Below, piece after piece: positions 1 through 7,575 of a stretch of DNA of 13,368 bases. The stretch is taken from the NCBI GenBank assembly GCA_964603455.1, contig CAZRVL010000057.1, forward strand, positions 1 to 13,368. Direction: 5' to 3'. Each line of letters starts with the position of its first letter. Position 1 is the stretch's first letter. The notes under the pieces are model-generated. The model had not been told where the DNA came from, did no database searches, and saw only the letters and a list, made by a program, of their open reading frames with translations. The translations under genes and the position numbers were made by a program. Source of the DNA: Flemingiibacterium sp964603455 (GTDB lineage: Bacteria > Bacillota > Clostridia > Oscillospirales > CAG-272).

Positions 1-126
1 GTCAAGATGAATGAGAATTTAGCAAAAATAGTTGTATCTGTAGTTACCGTAGTGCTGAATTATTTCACATCGAAGGTATTTGTTTTCAAAAGTTCCGCAG
101 CGGATAAAAAATCTGAAAATGGATAA
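1..126 (+). CDS. GtrA-like membrane protein, C-terminal end (partial)
   Basis: Frame 1 is open from the window edge to a TAA at 124-126 and encodes 41 residues. It holds one hydrophobic segment (roughly residues 7-20) followed by NYFTSKVFVFK, which resembles the C-terminal end of the last membrane helix in GtrA-family proteins (typically N-Y-x-x-S-K-x-x-V-F), and then a short charged tail. GtrA proteins are small four-helix membrane proteins usually found beside glycosyltransferases and thought to help flip lipid-linked sugars. That would fit the flippase gene encoded downstream at 2662. Only the tail is visible, so the family call rests on this one motif. The copA start lies 42 bp downstream with no promoter seen between them. 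Confidence 0.55.
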   Translation, partial: VKMNENLAKIVVSVVTVVLNYFTSKVFVFKSSAADKKSENG

Positions 127-168
127 AATTAAATCGGAAAGTACAAATTGAATATGAAGGTGGTATGA

Positions 169-2430
169 ATGAAAATTAAATTCAACGTTGAGGGAATGAG
201 CTGTGCAGCCTGCTCGGCATCGGTCGAAAAGGTCAGCGGAAGAGTCGAGGGGGTCGCAAAAGCAGAGGTCAATCTACTGGCTAAAACTCTATTCGTAGAG
301 TGCGAATCCGACACACCCGAGCTGCGTGAAAAGATATGCGCGGCGGTCGCGAAGGCAGGTTTCAGCGCATCACCGATCGATGAAAAAGTAAAAGAAAAAG
401 TGCAAAATGACGAAAATACCATCAAATCCAACAAAAACAATACCGCGAAGTCAATGGAAATCCGGCTTATTGCATCGGCTGTTTTACTTGCGATTTTAAT
501 GTATCTCACGATGGGACACATGATCGGACTGCCGACACCGAGTATTTTTCACGGAACGGAAAATCTTGTCGTGTTCGCATTCACGCAGCTTCTTCTGACT
601 CTCCCGGTCGTTTATCTGAATCGAAAATTCTATATAGTCGGTTTTAAAGCTCTTTGGAATCGCTCGCCAAACATGGATTCGCTCGTTGCGGTCGGCTCAT
701 CGTCCGCGCTGATTTATGGACTTTTCAGCATTTACATGATAGGCTATGGGCTCGGTCACGGTGATATTTCGCTGGCTGAGCATTACGGTTCAAATCTCTA
801 TTTTGAGTCTGCGGCTATGATCTTGACCCTTGTTTCGGTCGGAAAATTTCTCGAAGAACGCTCGAAAAACAAAACAGGTGCGGCTGTTGAACGTCTTATG
901 AAGCTTGCACCCGATACCGCAGAGGTCGAGCGCAATGGACAAATTGTCGCAGTCAAGACTTCCGCGCTGATAGTCGGTGATGTCATAATAGTTCGTCCCG
1001 GACAGTCTCTGCCGGCTGACGGCGTAATAACAGACGGTGTATCTTCTGTTGACGAATCCGCGCTGACCGGAGAATCGATGCCGGTCGAAAAGACTGTCGG
1101 TGATCGTGTTATGACTGCCTCGATAAATAAAAACGGCAGCTTCAAATTCCGCGCAGATAAGGTTGGAAACGATACTGCACTTGCGAAAATAATAGAAATG
1201 GTTCGGGATGCAGGAGCGACAAAAGCTCCTATTGCCAAGCTTGCCGACAAGGTAAGCGGAGTATTCGTGCCGATAGTTATGACGCTTGCAGTTATAGCAT
1301 TCGTCTTCTGGCTGATAATGGGGAAGAGCTTTGATTTCGCGCTCTCGATCGGAATATCGGTGCTGGTCATATCCTGCCCGTGTGCATTGGGACTTGCGAC
1401 TCCGGTCGCGATAACCGTTTCGGTCGGAAGACTTGCAGAACGCGGAATTTTGGTAAAATCAGCTGAAGCTCTCGAAGTTCTGAACCAGACGAAATGTGTC
1501 ATTCTCGACAAGACAGGAACTATTACCGAAGGACATCCGTCCGTGACCGATATAATTTCGGAAAACGAAAAAAAGACACTTGAGATAGCCGCTTCGCTTG
1601 AAGCCGGAAGTGAGCATCCGCTGGCAGAAGCTATCCGACTAAAAGCCGAAAATATGGAGATTTCGGTAAAAGCAGTCTCGAATTTTAAGGCGATTCCGGG
1701 ACGCGGAATCGAAGGCGTTATTGGCGGAAAACGCTGCATAGGCGGAAATATGCGCTTTATGACAGATGAAAATATCGTACTTCCGAACATCGAGCAAACG
1801 CTCGAAAAGCTTGCTCAGAGCGGAAAAACGCCAATGATATTTGCCGAAAACGGCACATACTGCGGAATTATCGCGGTCGCTGACACGATAAAATCGACAA
1901 GTGCAGACGCGGTGAAGGCTCTCCGCGACCTTGGTGTTTCGGTGACGATGCTCACAGGTGACAACAAATTGACTGCGAACGCGATAGCTGCTCAGGCGGG
2001 TATTGACGATGTTATTGCCGAGGTCATGCCCGGAGATAAGGAACGTGTGGTCGCAACTATGCAAAATGACGAAAAGAACAGCGAGATGCACAAAATAGTG
2101 ACATTTGTTGGCGATGGAATCAATGATTCGCCCGCACTTACACGTGCAGATGTCGGTATCGCTATCGGAAGCGGAGCCGATATTGCCATTGATTCTGCCG
2201 ACATCGTGCTGAGCGATGTTCCTGCGGCAATTGAATTTTCACACAAAACTATTCGCAATATAAAGCAAAATCTTTTCTGGGCATTTTTCTACAATTCGCT
2301 CGGAATCCCGGTCGCAATGGGCGTTCTCGTTCCATTCGGTATCACATTGAGCCCGATGATCGGGGCAGCCGCGATGAGCCTTTCATCGCTTTTCGTAGTC
2401 ACAAACGCGCTGAGATTACAGCGTGCGTGA
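169..2430 (+). CDS. copA: Cu(I)-exporting P1B-type ATPase
   Basis: A 753-aa P-type ATPase that pumps Cu(I) (possibly Ag(I)) out across the cytoplasmic membrane. Visible features in order: one N-terminal heavy-metal-associated domain with GMSCAAC (Cys12 and Cys15), a Lys-rich linker, membrane helices, the actuator loop TGE at 300-302, the ion-binding CPC at 403-405, the phosphorylation motif DKTGT with Asp447, the SEHP motif with His483-Pro484 in the nucleotide-binding domain, and the hinge GDGIND at 648-653. The end has YNSLG and MSLSS, the helix 7/8 residues typical of the Cu(I) subgroup rather than Zn/Cd pumps. Full length for the family. ATG169 is preceded by AAGGTGG at 157-163. The adjacent copZ supports copper specificity. 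No copper-responsive operator or regulator gene is visible nearby. Confidence 0.95.
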   Translation: MKIKFNVEGMSCAACSASVEKVSGRVEGVAKAEVNLLAKTLFVECESDTPELREKICAAVAKAGFSASPIDEKVKEKVQNDENTIKSNKNNTAKSMEIRLIASAVLLAILMYLTMGHMIGLPTPSIFHGTENLVVFAFTQLLLTLPVVYLNRKFYIVGFKALWNRSPNMDSLVAVGSSSALIYGLFSIYMIGYGLGHGDISLAEHYGSNLYFESAAMILTLVSVGKFLEERSKNKTGAAVERLMKLAPDTAEVERNGQIVAVKTSALIVGDVIIVRPGQSLPADGVITDGVSSVDESALTGESMPVEKTVGDRVMTASINKNGSFKFRADKVGNDTALAKIIEMVRDAGATKAPIAKLADKVSGVFVPIVMTLAVIAFVFWLIMGKSFDFALSIGISVLVISCPCALGLATPVAITVSVGRLAERGILVKSAEALEVLNQTKCVILDKTGTITEGHPSVTDIISENEKKTLEIAASLEAGSEHPLAEAIRLKAENMEISVKAVSNFKAIPGRGIEGVIGGKRCIGGNMRFMTDENIVLPNIEQTLEKLAQSGKTPMIFAENGTYCGIIAVADTIKSTSADAVKALRDLGVSVTMLTGDNKLTANAIAAQAGIDDVIAEVMPGDKERVVATMQNDEKNSEMHKIVTFVGDGINDSPALTRADVGIAIGSGADIAIDSADIVLSDVPAAIEFSHKTIRNIKQNLFWAFFYNSLGIPVAMGVLVPFGITLSPMIGAAAMSLSSLFVVTNALRLQRA

Positions 2431-2467
2431 AATTTTCTATCATTAATTATATAAGGAGATCTATATC

Positions 2468-2662
2468 ATGAAAACTATCGTTATTTCGGGAATGCACTGT
2501 GAGCATTGTACTGCACGTGTTGAGAAGGCTTTGAAGGCACTCGGCGAAGAGCCGAAAGTCGATCTTAAGAGCGGAACGGCGGTCGTTGTCGGCAAATCGA
2601 CTGATGTCGAGTTGAAAAATGCTGTTGAAGACCTTGGTTTCGACGTTGTCGAGATCAAGTAA
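2468..2662 (+). CDS. copZ: CopZ-like copper chaperone (HMA domain protein)
   Basis: A 64-aa stand-alone heavy-metal-associated domain. GMHCEHC (Cys11 and Cys14) is the metal-binding loop of the beta-alpha-beta-beta-alpha-beta ferredoxin-like fold; the remaining sequence, ending in LGFDVVEIK, fits one complete domain. Such proteins carry Cu(I) in the cytosol and hand it to the N-terminal domain and membrane entry site of CopA. The gene begins 37 bp after copA with a good Shine-Dalgarno AAGGAG at 2453-2458. Its TAA stop overlaps the ATG of the downstream flippase by one base, so the two are probably translationally coupled. A mercury-binding role (MerP-like) is unlikely because there is no signal peptide and no mer gene nearby. 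Confidence 0.9.
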   Translation: MKTIVISGMHCEHCTARVEKALKALGEEPKVDLKSGTAVVVGKSTDVELKNAVEDLGFDVVEIK

Positions 2663-4173
2663 TGCGCTCTGAAAATTCTGTAAAAAACAGCCTGTTCGCC
2701 ATTTTCGGGCAGGCTGTCTCGTTGATTTTTGGGTTTGTCACGCGAAAAGTGTTCATAGATGTGCTTGGTGAGACCTATCTCGGGATCAACGGAATGTTTT
2801 GTTCGATACTTTCGCTGCTTTCGCTGACCGAGCTTGGGCTTGGAAGTGCGATAACGTTTTCGCTCTACAAACCTATAGCTGAGCACGATGAAGAGCAGAT
2901 CGGGCGGATAATGAATCTGTACGCGCTTGCATATCGATTTGTCGCGCTGGCTGTTACACTGCTTGGACTCTGCATTCTGCCATTTATTGGCAAAATTGTC
3001 GTTGAAGTTCCTCATTTACAGCTTATATACCTGCTTTATTTGGCAAATTCGGCTGCAAGCTATCTGTTTTCGTATCGAAAAGCACTTGTGACGGCGGCTG
3101 AAAAGGACTTTCGGAATACGCTGAACAATGTGTTTTTCCAAATATTGCAAAATCTGGCACAGCTTGTAATTTTGCTTTTCCTCGGAAATTACATTTTGTA
3201 CCTGGTCGCACAGCTCGTATGTACGGTCGCATCGAATATTGAAATATCGTTTGCGGCAAGCAGACTTTTCCCGTTTCTCGGAAGGGTCAAAGGACTTCCG
3301 GATCATAAAACCGGCTCTGAAATAAAGTCGAATGTCGGATCAATGTTCATGACGCGCTTCGGAAGCGTTGCTGTCACAGGAACGGATAACTTGCTTATTT
3401 CAACAATAAGTATTGATTTGACAGGCGTATATTCCAACTATTTGCTGATTTTGCAGACTATACAGGTCATTTTGAACCAGGTCATGACGGCGGTCACGGC
3501 GAGTGTTGGCAATTTGGTCGCGACCGATGATTCGAAAAAACAACTTGATATTTATAAAGATATAATCTTAGCCGCGGCATGGCTCTATGGCTTTTCGGCA
3601 ATCGCGCTCGACTGCTTGATGACACGGTTCATAGCGGTGTTTTTCGGAGCAGGGCTTGAGATCATGGAATCTGCGGTACATCTGATGTGCTTGAATTTTT
3701 ACCTTTCGGGAATACGTCAGCCGAATTTGATGTACATCAATGCCGCCGGGATATTCAGACCGGTTCGATTTAGAGGATTCGTTGAAGCAATTGTAAATTT
3801 GGCAGTTTCGCTGATATTTATGAAGTGTGGCATGGGGCTTTTCGGTATTTTGCTTGGAACTACAGTTTCACATTTTGCTACAAGCCTTTGGTGGGAACCG
3901 CTTTGCGTTTCAAAATATTGTCTCGGTGAGCATTCCTGCCGTAGCTTCGCAGTTATGAATCTCGCATATGGTGCGGTTTTATTGGTCGCATGGGGAATAA
4001 ATTCGATATTTGTCAATATGCTTTCGAACGGTGCAGTCGGCTTCATTCTCGCAACGATCACAACGGCGATATTGCCGAATATCATATTCATTTTTGCATA
4101 TTTCAAAACGCCACAGTTTGATTTCTTTAAGAAATTGACAATTCGTATGTGCGGCAAACTGTTGCACAGGTGA
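2662..4173 (+). CDS. Wzx-like polysaccharide/lipid-linked oligosaccharide flippase
   Basis: A 503-aa, almost wholly hydrophobic protein with about 12-14 membrane segments. Its N-terminal region (residues ~10-75) has the pattern common in Firmicutes MOP-superfamily exporters of the Wzx/RfbX group: an aromatic-rich first helix, TRKVFIDVLGETYLGINGMF, then LSLLSLTELGLGSAI and LYKPIAEHDEEQI. These proteins flip undecaprenyl-linked sugar units to the outside for assembly of capsule or wall polysaccharide. The substrate cannot be read from the sequence. The start ATG uses the last A of the copZ stop codon (TAATG) and has no strong ribosome binding site of its own, so translation probably depends on copZ. 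The GtrA-like tail upstream of copA also points to surface-sugar metabolism. Confidence 0.85.
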   Translation: MRSENSVKNSLFAIFGQAVSLIFGFVTRKVFIDVLGETYLGINGMFCSILSLLSLTELGLGSAITFSLYKPIAEHDEEQIGRIMNLYALAYRFVALAVTLLGLCILPFIGKIVVEVPHLQLIYLLYLANSAASYLFSYRKALVTAAEKDFRNTLNNVFFQILQNLAQLVILLFLGNYILYLVAQLVCTVASNIEISFAASRLFPFLGRVKGLPDHKTGSEIKSNVGSMFMTRFGSVAVTGTDNLLISTISIDLTGVYSNYLLILQTIQVILNQVMTAVTASVGNLVATDDSKKQLDIYKDIILAAAWLYGFSAIALDCLMTRFIAVFFGAGLEIMESAVHLMCLNFYLSGIRQPNLMYINAAGIFRPVRFRGFVEAIVNLAVSLIFMKCGMGLFGILLGTTVSHFATSLWWEPLCVSKYCLGEHSCRSFAVMNLAYGAVLLVAWGINSIFVNMLSNGAVGFILATITTAILPNIIFIFAYFKTPQFDFFKKLTIRMCGKLLHR

Positions 4174-4196
4174 TTTCTATATTACGGAGGATTGCT

Positions 4197-5015
4197 ATGA
4201 CGGTAGAAAAAATGTTGAATATATTGGAACAAAATTCTAAACCTTCTGTCGGTATAACTCTCGATGAAAATGCAGTCGGACGCTCGTATTTTGGTGGTAT
4301 TCCGGAGTTGCCGACAGGTGTCGAGTATCCGAAATTTGAATGCTCTACTTTTGAAGATGATGAGATAAAACTGCGTCCGCTACATTTTTTGGCACAGATA
4401 GATTGCGCGGAGCTTGCAGAATTTGACAAGTCTGGATTGATGCCGAAAAAAGGGAGATTGTTGTTCTTTTATCGCTGCGATTCAAATGTATGGGGCTTCG
4501 ATCCGGCTGACAAGGGCGTTGCTCGCGTTATATATTGTGAAGAAAACGGCACAAAGCCTGAAATATCAGAAGAAATTACGGTATTTCCGAAAATTCCGAT
4601 AAAATTTTCTAAAAATGTTTCTTATCCGGATATTGAAAATCTCGAAAGACTTATCGGAGAAAAGGTTGACTGTGAGATATATCAAGCGGCTCTCAGTCGC
4701 TTGGATGATGGATATGGAAGAGATAGACACAAAATGACAGGTTTTGCGGATGTAATGCAGAATACAATGGAGCTTGAATGTGAGCTTGTGTCGCGTGGAT
4801 TTTATCTCGGAAACGGTTATCCGAAGCTTGATGATTTTGCAAAGATCGCAAGAGATTCACTTGACGATTGGGTGCTTTTATTTCAACTCAGCACGGTCGA
4901 GAAGGACGAGTTTGAACTTATGTTTGGTGATTGCGGTAGAATTTATTTCTATATTCGAAAATCCGATCTCGCCGAGTGTCGCTTTGACCGCGTTTGGATG
5001 ATCTTACAATGTTAG
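4197..5015 (+). CDS. DUF1963 / YwqG-like protein
   Basis: A soluble 272-aa protein with no signal peptide or membrane helix. I recognise the DUF1963 (YwqG-like) family from the block PLHFLAQIDCAEL followed by PKKGRLLFFY, where an aromatic-rich strand follows a Pro-Lys-x-Gly turn, and from the C-terminal GDCGRIYFYIRKSDL and FDRVWMILQC. The biochemical role of this family is not established. The frame is open from 4149, but ATG4197 is the likely start because ACGGAGG lies at 4184-4190 with a 6-base spacer; the upstream ATG would overlap the flippase and lacks a site. It follows the flippase stop by 23 bp and is the last gene before the terminators, so it is probably the distal gene of the same operon. 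Confidence 0.8.
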   Translation: MTVEKMLNILEQNSKPSVGITLDENAVGRSYFGGIPELPTGVEYPKFECSTFEDDEIKLRPLHFLAQIDCAELAEFDKSGLMPKKGRLLFFYRCDSNVWGFDPADKGVARVIYCEENGTKPEISEEITVFPKIPIKFSKNVSYPDIENLERLIGEKVDCEIYQAALSRLDDGYGRDRHKMTGFADVMQNTMELECELVSRGFYLGNGYPKLDDFAKIARDSLDDWVLLFQLSTVEKDEFELMFGDCGRIYFYIRKSDLAECRFDRVWMILQC

Positions 5016-5016
5016 T

Positions 5017-5044
5017 AAATCGGGGCTTCGCGCTCCGATTTTTT
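5017..5044 (+). terminator. Rho-independent terminator after the DUF1963 gene
   Basis: The arms AAATCGG (5017-5023) and CCGATTT (5035-5041) pair around a short GGC/GCT extension and a TTCGC loop, and are followed by a run of T ending at 5044. It starts two bases after the stop codon and would end the left-hand + strand operon. Confidence 0.85.
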
Positions 5045-5130
5045 AAATACGTATGATTGGTCAATGACTAAAGTATTTGACGGATGAGTTTTCTCCGGTT
5101 ACTTTTGAATAACAAAGCTTATAATTTAAA

Positions 5131-5166
5131 ATACCGCCCGAGCTTTCGCTCAGACGGTATGTTTTT
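5131..5166. terminator. Second hairpin terminator, usable from either strand
   Basis: ATACCG at 5131-5136 pairs with CGGTAT at 5155-5160, and GAGC pairs with GCTC around a TTTC loop. The + side is followed by GTTTTTT, a good terminator tail. The - side is followed by TTTTAAATTAT, a weaker one. It backs up the 5017 terminator for rightward transcripts and could end leftward hpf transcripts. Confidence 0.7.
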
Positions 5167-5185
5167 TCGCGGCTGGGAGAGGTTT

Positions 5186-5215
5186 ATTATAACCTTTGAG
5201 GCTTGAAGATGACAA
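5186..5215 (-). promoter_or_regulatory. Possible orphan sigma-A promoter downstream of hpf
   Basis: On the - strand TTGTCA (5215-5210) and TATAAT (5191-5186) are separated by 18 bases. A transcript starting near 5179 would reach the hairpin at 5160-5131 after only about 20 bases, giving an RNA of roughly 55-60 bases with no ORF. The match may be chance; the -10 is part of a small inverted repeat (AGGTT/AACCT). Confidence 0.3.
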
Positions 5216-5264
5216 TTATGCCGCGCTCGTATCTTTTGTGAAAATGTTACTTTTCACATTTTTG

Positions 5265-5786
5265 TTATTTTTCGGGGATTATGAGTCCGAAGTCACCGTC
5301 ACGGCGACGGTAGACTACCTGCGTTTCTCCGCTCACCGAATCGCTGAATACGAAGAAATCGTGTCCGATAAGTTCCATCTGCAATACTGCTTCTTCGGGT
5401 GTCATAGGCTTTATCGTGAAGGTCTTGGTCTTTATGATCTTTTCCTCGTCATCAAGCTCCAATTCCGGCGGAATGAGGTCGTTCAGACTGCCCGAACGCA
5501 TACGCTTTTCGAGGCGTGTCTTATGCTTTCTGATCTGACGCTCGATGGAATCCATTGCCATATCGAGTGCGTTTCGGAAGGTGGCTTCGGTCTCCTCACC
5601 GCGGAATATCGTTCCTGCCGATGTTATCGTCAGCTCGACTCGCTCTTTTCCGTGCGGCTTCGAGAGCTTGACTGTGGCAGAAGCATCATCGCCGAAGAAT
5701 TTATCATACTTTTTGAGCTTTGTCTCAATGAGCACTTTTACGTCCTCGGGAAGCTGAGTTTGACGGCCAATGATAGTTGTTTTCAT
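5265..5786 (-). CDS. hpf: Ribosome hibernation promoting factor, long form
   Basis: A 173-aa cytosolic protein that inactivates and dimerises 70S ribosomes (100S) in stationary phase or starvation. The N-terminal domain (about residues 1-100) begins with IIGRQTQLPEDVKVLIETKL and contains an amphipathic helix and a basic stretch RKHKTRLEKR, matching the RaiA/YfiA fold. After a linker, the C-terminal dimerisation domain carries KTKTFTIKPMTPEEAVLQME, GHDFFVFSD and VVYRRRDGDFGLI, typical of the long HPF of Firmicutes. The frame extends upstream to a GTG at 5798, but that codon overlaps the ribosome binding site AAGGTGG; ATG5786 at a 7-8 base spacing is the better start. It is a single-gene unit with its own strong promoter, divergent from the permease gene. 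Confidence 0.95.
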   Translation of the reverse strand: MKTTIIGRQTQLPEDVKVLIETKLKKYDKFFGDDASATVKLSKPHGKERVELTITSAGTIFRGEETEATFRNALDMAMDSIERQIRKHKTRLEKRMRSGSLNDLIPPELELDDEEKIIKTKTFTIKPMTPEEAVLQMELIGHDFFVFSDSVSGETQVVYRRRDGDFGLIIPEK

Positions 5787-5840
5787 ATTTAGTACCACCT
5801 TTTTTGGGATTTGCAGTTGGGATTTCCTTTCTGCATATAT

Positions 5841-5869
5841 ATTATATCACATTTTGCGTGAAAAGTCAA
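5841..5869 (-). promoter_or_regulatory. hpf promoter (sigma-A type)
   Basis: Reading the - strand, TTGACT (5869-5864), a 17-base spacer and a perfect TATAAT (5846-5841) form a near-consensus housekeeping promoter. Transcription would start near 5834, giving a leader of about 48 bases before the hpf ATG. No sigma-B or sigma-H style box was recognised, although hibernation factors are often under stress control. Confidence 0.85.
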
Positions 5870-5968
5870 TAGGATGCAGTGAATTTTTCAAATTTTTTAT
5901 GTGAATATAATACACATTTAGGTTCACAAATTAACATTTTATTTTCACTTGCTAAAGTGCGTCAATTT

Positions 5969-6015
5969 TTTGTAAATGGTTTGTAAATGATTTGTCGCTC
6001 TTGCCTATTTACAAA
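5969..6015 (+). repeat. TTTGTAAAT repeats overlapping the permease promoter
   Basis: TTTGTAAAT occurs at 5969-5977 and 5980-5988, with a third partial TTTGT at 5991-5995. All three starts are 11 bp apart. An inverted copy, ATTTACAAA, lies at 6007-6015 and includes the -35 hexamer. Same-face direct repeats plus an inverted copy over the -35 suggest a repressor or activator site controlling the permease gene. The protein that would bind is unknown. Confidence 0.5.
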
Positions 6016-6036
6016 TCGGTAAAAAAATGTTATAAT
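6008..6036 (+). promoter_or_regulatory. Permease gene promoter (sigma-A type)
   Basis: TTTACA at 6008-6013, a 17-base spacer and a perfect TATAAT at 6031-6036. Transcription would start near 6043, leaving a leader of about 49 bases. The leader has a small GGTT...AACC hairpin but is too short for a purine riboswitch or a PyrR attenuator with terminator. Confidence 0.85.
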
Positions 6037-6091
6037 ATAAAAAATTGCGGTTTCGTGCGAAAAATGTGCGAACCCTACAGGAGGAATCACA

Positions 6092-7480
6092 GTGAATATT
6101 CTGTCAAAACTCAACCTCTTCTTCTTCCCGGGCTCTAAGGACTACCCGAAGAACGGCGCATTGAAGTCCTTCACGCTTGGTCTACAGCACGCATTTGCGA
6201 TGTCCTGTGCGACCATTCTCGTTCCGCTTCTGACGGGTCTCGATGTCGGTGTTGCGCTCTGCATGGCCGGTGTCGGAACGATAATCTTCCACCTCTGCAC
6301 GGGCGGTAAGATGCCGACCTTCCTCGGAAGCTCGTTTGCCTTCATTGCCGCACTTCAGGCGGTCATCGGTAATCCCGATTTCGGTGCGACGAAGGATGAA
6401 CAGATCGCTGCTGCAGTAGGCGGTATAGTTTGTGCAGGTGCTATATATGTAGTGCTTGCTCTGATAATCGCGCTTTTCGGTTCAAAATTTATCGATAAGC
6501 TCTTTCCGCCGGTCGTTCGTGGTGTCGGTATCACGATAATCGGACTTAATCTTGCTTCGGCGGCTATAAACAACATCCAGTCAAACAACGGCTTTGAAAT
6601 GTTCAGTGCCGGATATTACTGGAGCTGGATACTTGCGTTGATCACGCTTTTGACGGCTATCGTCCTTTCGAGCTACGGAAAGGGCATGGTAAAGATGTCG
6701 TCAATAGTTATTGCGCTCGGTGTCGGATATGTGCTGTCGCTCATACTCACGCTCACAGGAATACTTCCGGAGGGCATTATGAATCTCGGAAAGGTCGCTG
6801 AACACGCTTGGTTCGAAGTACCGCACTTCGTTTTCCCACGCTTTGATATGAGAGCTATTGGAATAATTGCTCCGATCTCGATAGTTACCTGCGTTGAGCA
6901 TGTCGGTGATGTTTATGCGAACGGTGCGGTCGTTGGAAAGGATTTCACGAACGATCCCGGTCTCCACAGAACTATGCTCGGTGACGGTCTTGCGACTCTC
7001 GTTGCAGGTCTCTTCGGCGGTCCTGCGAACACCACATATTCGGAAAATACGGCTGTACTTGCCGCTACCGGAAACTACAATCCGATAACCCTCAGAATCG
7101 CGGCGGTGATCGCTATTGTGATTTCCTTCCTCGGAAAGGCTATCGGAATCGTTGAGACTGTTCCAAACTGCGTTCTGGGCGGCGCGTGCATAGTACTTTA
7201 CGGTATGATCTCATCGGTCGGTCTGCGCACGCTTGTTGAGGAACACGTTGACTTCACAAAGAACCGCAATCTCAGTATTGCTGCGGTAATGCTCGTGCTT
7301 GCTATGGGCGGTGCGGTCATAGGTGGTCCGGATTTCAGCTTCAGCGGTATCGGTCTCGGTATCATTGCCGGAATACTTCTCAATCTTGCTCTTCCCGAAT
7401 CGCCCTACAAGAAGGGCGGAAACGGTCTTGTTGCGCACGTTGTGCCGATGGATGAGGTCGTTGAGGAAAAGAAAAAGTGA
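6092..7480 (+). CDS. uraA: NCS2-family uracil/xanthine permease
   Basis: A 462-aa polytopic membrane protein of the nucleobase-cation symporter-2 family, which brings uracil, xanthine or related bases in with protons. The N-terminal part has GLQHAFAMSCATILVPLLTG, the family's first-helix region with the Q-H pair. The two substrate-binding acidic positions are present: Glu269 in VEHVGDV (UraA helix 8) and Glu318 in TYSENTAVLAATGNYNP (helix 10 signature). The length is slightly above E. coli UraA. Translation starts at GTG6092, fixed by AGGAGG at 6079-6084 with a 7-base spacer. The S-E-N-T helix-10 motif and overall similarity favour uracil over xanthine, but specificity is not certain. It is a single gene with its own promoter, ending at a strong terminator. 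Confidence 0.88.
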   Translation: MNILSKLNLFFFPGSKDYPKNGALKSFTLGLQHAFAMSCATILVPLLTGLDVGVALCMAGVGTIIFHLCTGGKMPTFLGSSFAFIAALQAVIGNPDFGATKDEQIAAAVGGIVCAGAIYVVLALIIALFGSKFIDKLFPPVVRGVGITIIGLNLASAAINNIQSNNGFEMFSAGYYWSWILALITLLTAIVLSSYGKGMVKMSSIVIALGVGYVLSLILTLTGILPEGIMNLGKVAEHAWFEVPHFVFPRFDMRAIGIIAPISIVTCVEHVGDVYANGAVVGKDFTNDPGLHRTMLGDGLATLVAGLFGGPANTTYSENTAVLAATGNYNPITLRIAAVIAIVISFLGKAIGIVETVPNCVLGGACIVLYGMISSVGLRTLVEEHVDFTKNRNLSIAAVMLVLAMGGAVIGGPDFSFSGIGLGIIAGILLNLALPESPYKKGGNGLVAHVVPMDEVVEEKKK

Positions 7481-7500
7481 TCTTTAAAGCTTAAGAAATG

Positions 7501-7540
7501 AAAATCACCATCGGATGCAATATTCCGATGGTGATTTTTT
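7501..7540. terminator. Strong bidirectional terminator between convergent units
   Basis: A perfect 14-bp inverted repeat, AAAATCACCATCGG (7501-7514) against CCGATGGTGATTTT (7525-7538), around a 10-base loop. It has a T run on the + side and, on the - side, the complementary T run. It ends the permease transcript from the left and the two-component operon from the right. Confidence 0.92.
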
Positions 7541-7575
7541 ATATGCAAAGATCGATTTGCACAGGTCGAGCGGAC

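Noticed and set aside
127..168. Possible CopY-type operator (TACA-like sequence at 142-151) before copA
   Set aside because: Only one half-site fits (TACAAATTGA against TACANNTGTA), and there is no accompanying promoter.
798..1790. Long open frame (330 codons) on the - strand inside copA
   Set aside because: It is the complement of a well-supported ATPase, has Ser/Ile-rich low-quality sequence, and has no ribosome binding site or family motif. The same applies to the other antisense frames within copA.
5196..5792. 198-codon + strand frame opposite hpf
   Set aside because: It lies wholly over the complement of hpf, which has clear homology, a promoter and a ribosome binding site. It has no start signal of its own.
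6043..6091. Riboswitch or attenuator in the permease leader
   Set aside because: The leader is only about 49 bases, has no terminator hairpin and lacks purine-aptamer or PyrR-binding sequence features. Only a weak GGTT/AACC stem is present.
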